In this document: piece by piece, positions 44,720-44,985 of the stretch
Layout: each line of letters starts with the position of its first letter
Position numbering within the stretch: the first letter of the stretch is position 1
Source of the DNA: DASCNA01 sp036011305
Lineage (GTDB): Bacteria; Verrucomicrobiota; Lentisphaeria; Victivallales; GWF2-38-69
DNA length: 44,985 nt
NCBI GenBank assembly: GCA_036011305.1
Contig: DASCNA010000229.1
Location: 1 to 44,985, forward strand
Reading direction: 5' to 3'
Translations under genes and position numbers: made by a program
The notes under the pieces: model-generated
What the model saw: the letters and a program-made list of their open reading frames with translations, nothing else
Told to the model about the DNA's origin: nothing
Databases searched by the model: none

Positions 44720-44766
44720 TCCGTGGATTAATTTATTATTAATTATTTCACGGATTTTCTTTTTCT
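44720..44766 (+). terminator. Terminator after the adaptor operon
   Basis: A 14-bp stem (44720-44733 with 44741-44754, one G.U pair and one T.T mismatch, TCCGTG/CACGGA at the base) has a 7-base loop and is followed by TTTTCTTTTTC on the plus strand. It lies 37 bp after the stop codon and ends the two-gene adaptor unit. Confidence 0.85.
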
Positions 44767-44787
44767 GGTGTCTGTAAAGGAATTAAA

Positions 44788-44864
44788 TGGTGGGCGGCGA
44801 GGGACTCGAACCCCCGACATCTTGGGTGTAAACCAAGTGCTCTAGCCAGCTGAGCTAGCCGCCC
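44788..44864 (-). tRNA. tRNA-Val (anticodon UAC)
   Basis: On the minus strand a complete 77-nt cloverleaf reads GGGCGGC/GCCGCCC acceptor stem, GCTC/GAGC D stem, CTTGG-TTTACAC-CCAAG anticodon arm (anticodon TAC), and a GGGGG-TTCGAGT-CCCTC T arm with one wobble pair. The discriminator A and CCA end are encoded. It decodes valine codons GUA/GUN. Confidence 0.97.
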
Positions 44865-44880
44865 TTGTTGAGAGATTTAT

Positions 44881-44908
44881 AAATTATCCGTTATTGAAAA
44901 ATTGTCAA
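44881..44908 (-). promoter_or_regulatory. Sigma-70 promoter of tRNA-Val
   Basis: On the minus strand TTGACA (44903-44908) and TAATTT (44881-44886) are separated by 16 bp, about 17 bp ahead of the tRNA 5' end. The -35 box is a perfect consensus. The remaining bases to the window end are AT-rich without features. Confidence 0.65.
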
Positions 44909-44985
44909 ACATTTATTTCTAAAAAAATCAAAAAAATATAAGATCATATTTTTATATAGAATATTGATTTAATTTTATAAGAATA

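Noticed and set aside
1..44985. CRISPR array, insertion sequence or prophage
   Set aside because: No regularly spaced direct repeats, transposase, integrase or phage structural genes were seen anywhere in the window.

Overview
The window is a low-GC (roughly 30-35 %) chromosomal segment from a strictly anaerobic, Gram-negative-type bacterium. The anaerobe call rests on a Ni-Fe-S carbon monoxide dehydrogenase, an aldehyde:ferredoxin oxidoreductase, a flavodiiron protein, reverse rubrerythrin, rubredoxin and several radical-SAM/Fe-S proteins. A two-membrane envelope is suggested by an RND heavy-metal efflux pump, periplasmic adaptors, a sigma-54 enhancer-binding protein and a good -24/-12 promoter. 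The phylum cannot be fixed from this sequence. The cluster of SSS symporter, AGE epimerase, ceramidase-like hydrolase and SIS protein resembles loci I associate with Lentisphaerota/PVC-type anaerobes, but that is a weak hint.

Region 1 (about 380-12,630, + strand) is a copper/silver-type metal-handling region. It holds a secreted Cys/Met/Lys-rich small protein behind a sigma-54 promoter, a histidine kinase/NtrC-type regulator pair, a CusB-like adaptor (two heavy-metal-binding motifs and a DUF3347-like C-terminus), a large CusA-like RND pump with its Met triad, a secreted YHS-like protein, a polysaccharide flippase and a DMT transporter with a 62-residue His-rich tail.

Region 2 (12,750-17,950) is divergent. 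On the minus strand lie a small membrane-anchored unknown, a DsbD/CcdA-like membrane protein, a NifB-like radical-SAM protein and a SpoIIE-type phosphatase. On the plus strand lie an FMN-binding/polyferredoxin membrane protein (NosR/NapH-like) and a membrane-anchored CPMM-motif protein. I see no described system that matches this set.

Region 3 (18,200-23,850, +) is a probable amino-sugar or sugar uptake and catabolism operon (SSS symporter, AGE-family epimerase, zinc ceramidase-like hydrolase, SIS phosphosugar-binding protein), followed by a secreted MORN-like repeat protein. Region 4 (24,240-27,000, +) holds CooS with a built-in His-rich N-terminus, then a solitary Cys/Gly-rich peptide gene with a RiPP-like leader, preceded by several strong hairpins.

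Region 5 (27,100-33,840, -) is a sulfur operon: cysH, an Rrf2 regulator, cysK, metY, nifS and mnmA carry sulfate-derived sulfur to cysteine/homocysteine and to tRNA thiolation; a DUF2400 gene lies upstream. Region 6 (33,890-37,140, -) holds oxygen/peroxide and iron defence: ferritin, reverse rubrerythrin, a short rubredoxin gene (35,841-35,999), a ferritin-like protein and a flavodiiron protein, with two clear terminators. Region 7 (37,250-42,300, -) contains adenosine deaminase and purine nucleoside phosphorylase, then an AOR-family oxidoreductase behind xdhC. Region 8 (42,500-44,980) has two adaptor-like genes without a pump, a good terminator, and tRNA-Val(UAC) on the minus strand with its promoter.
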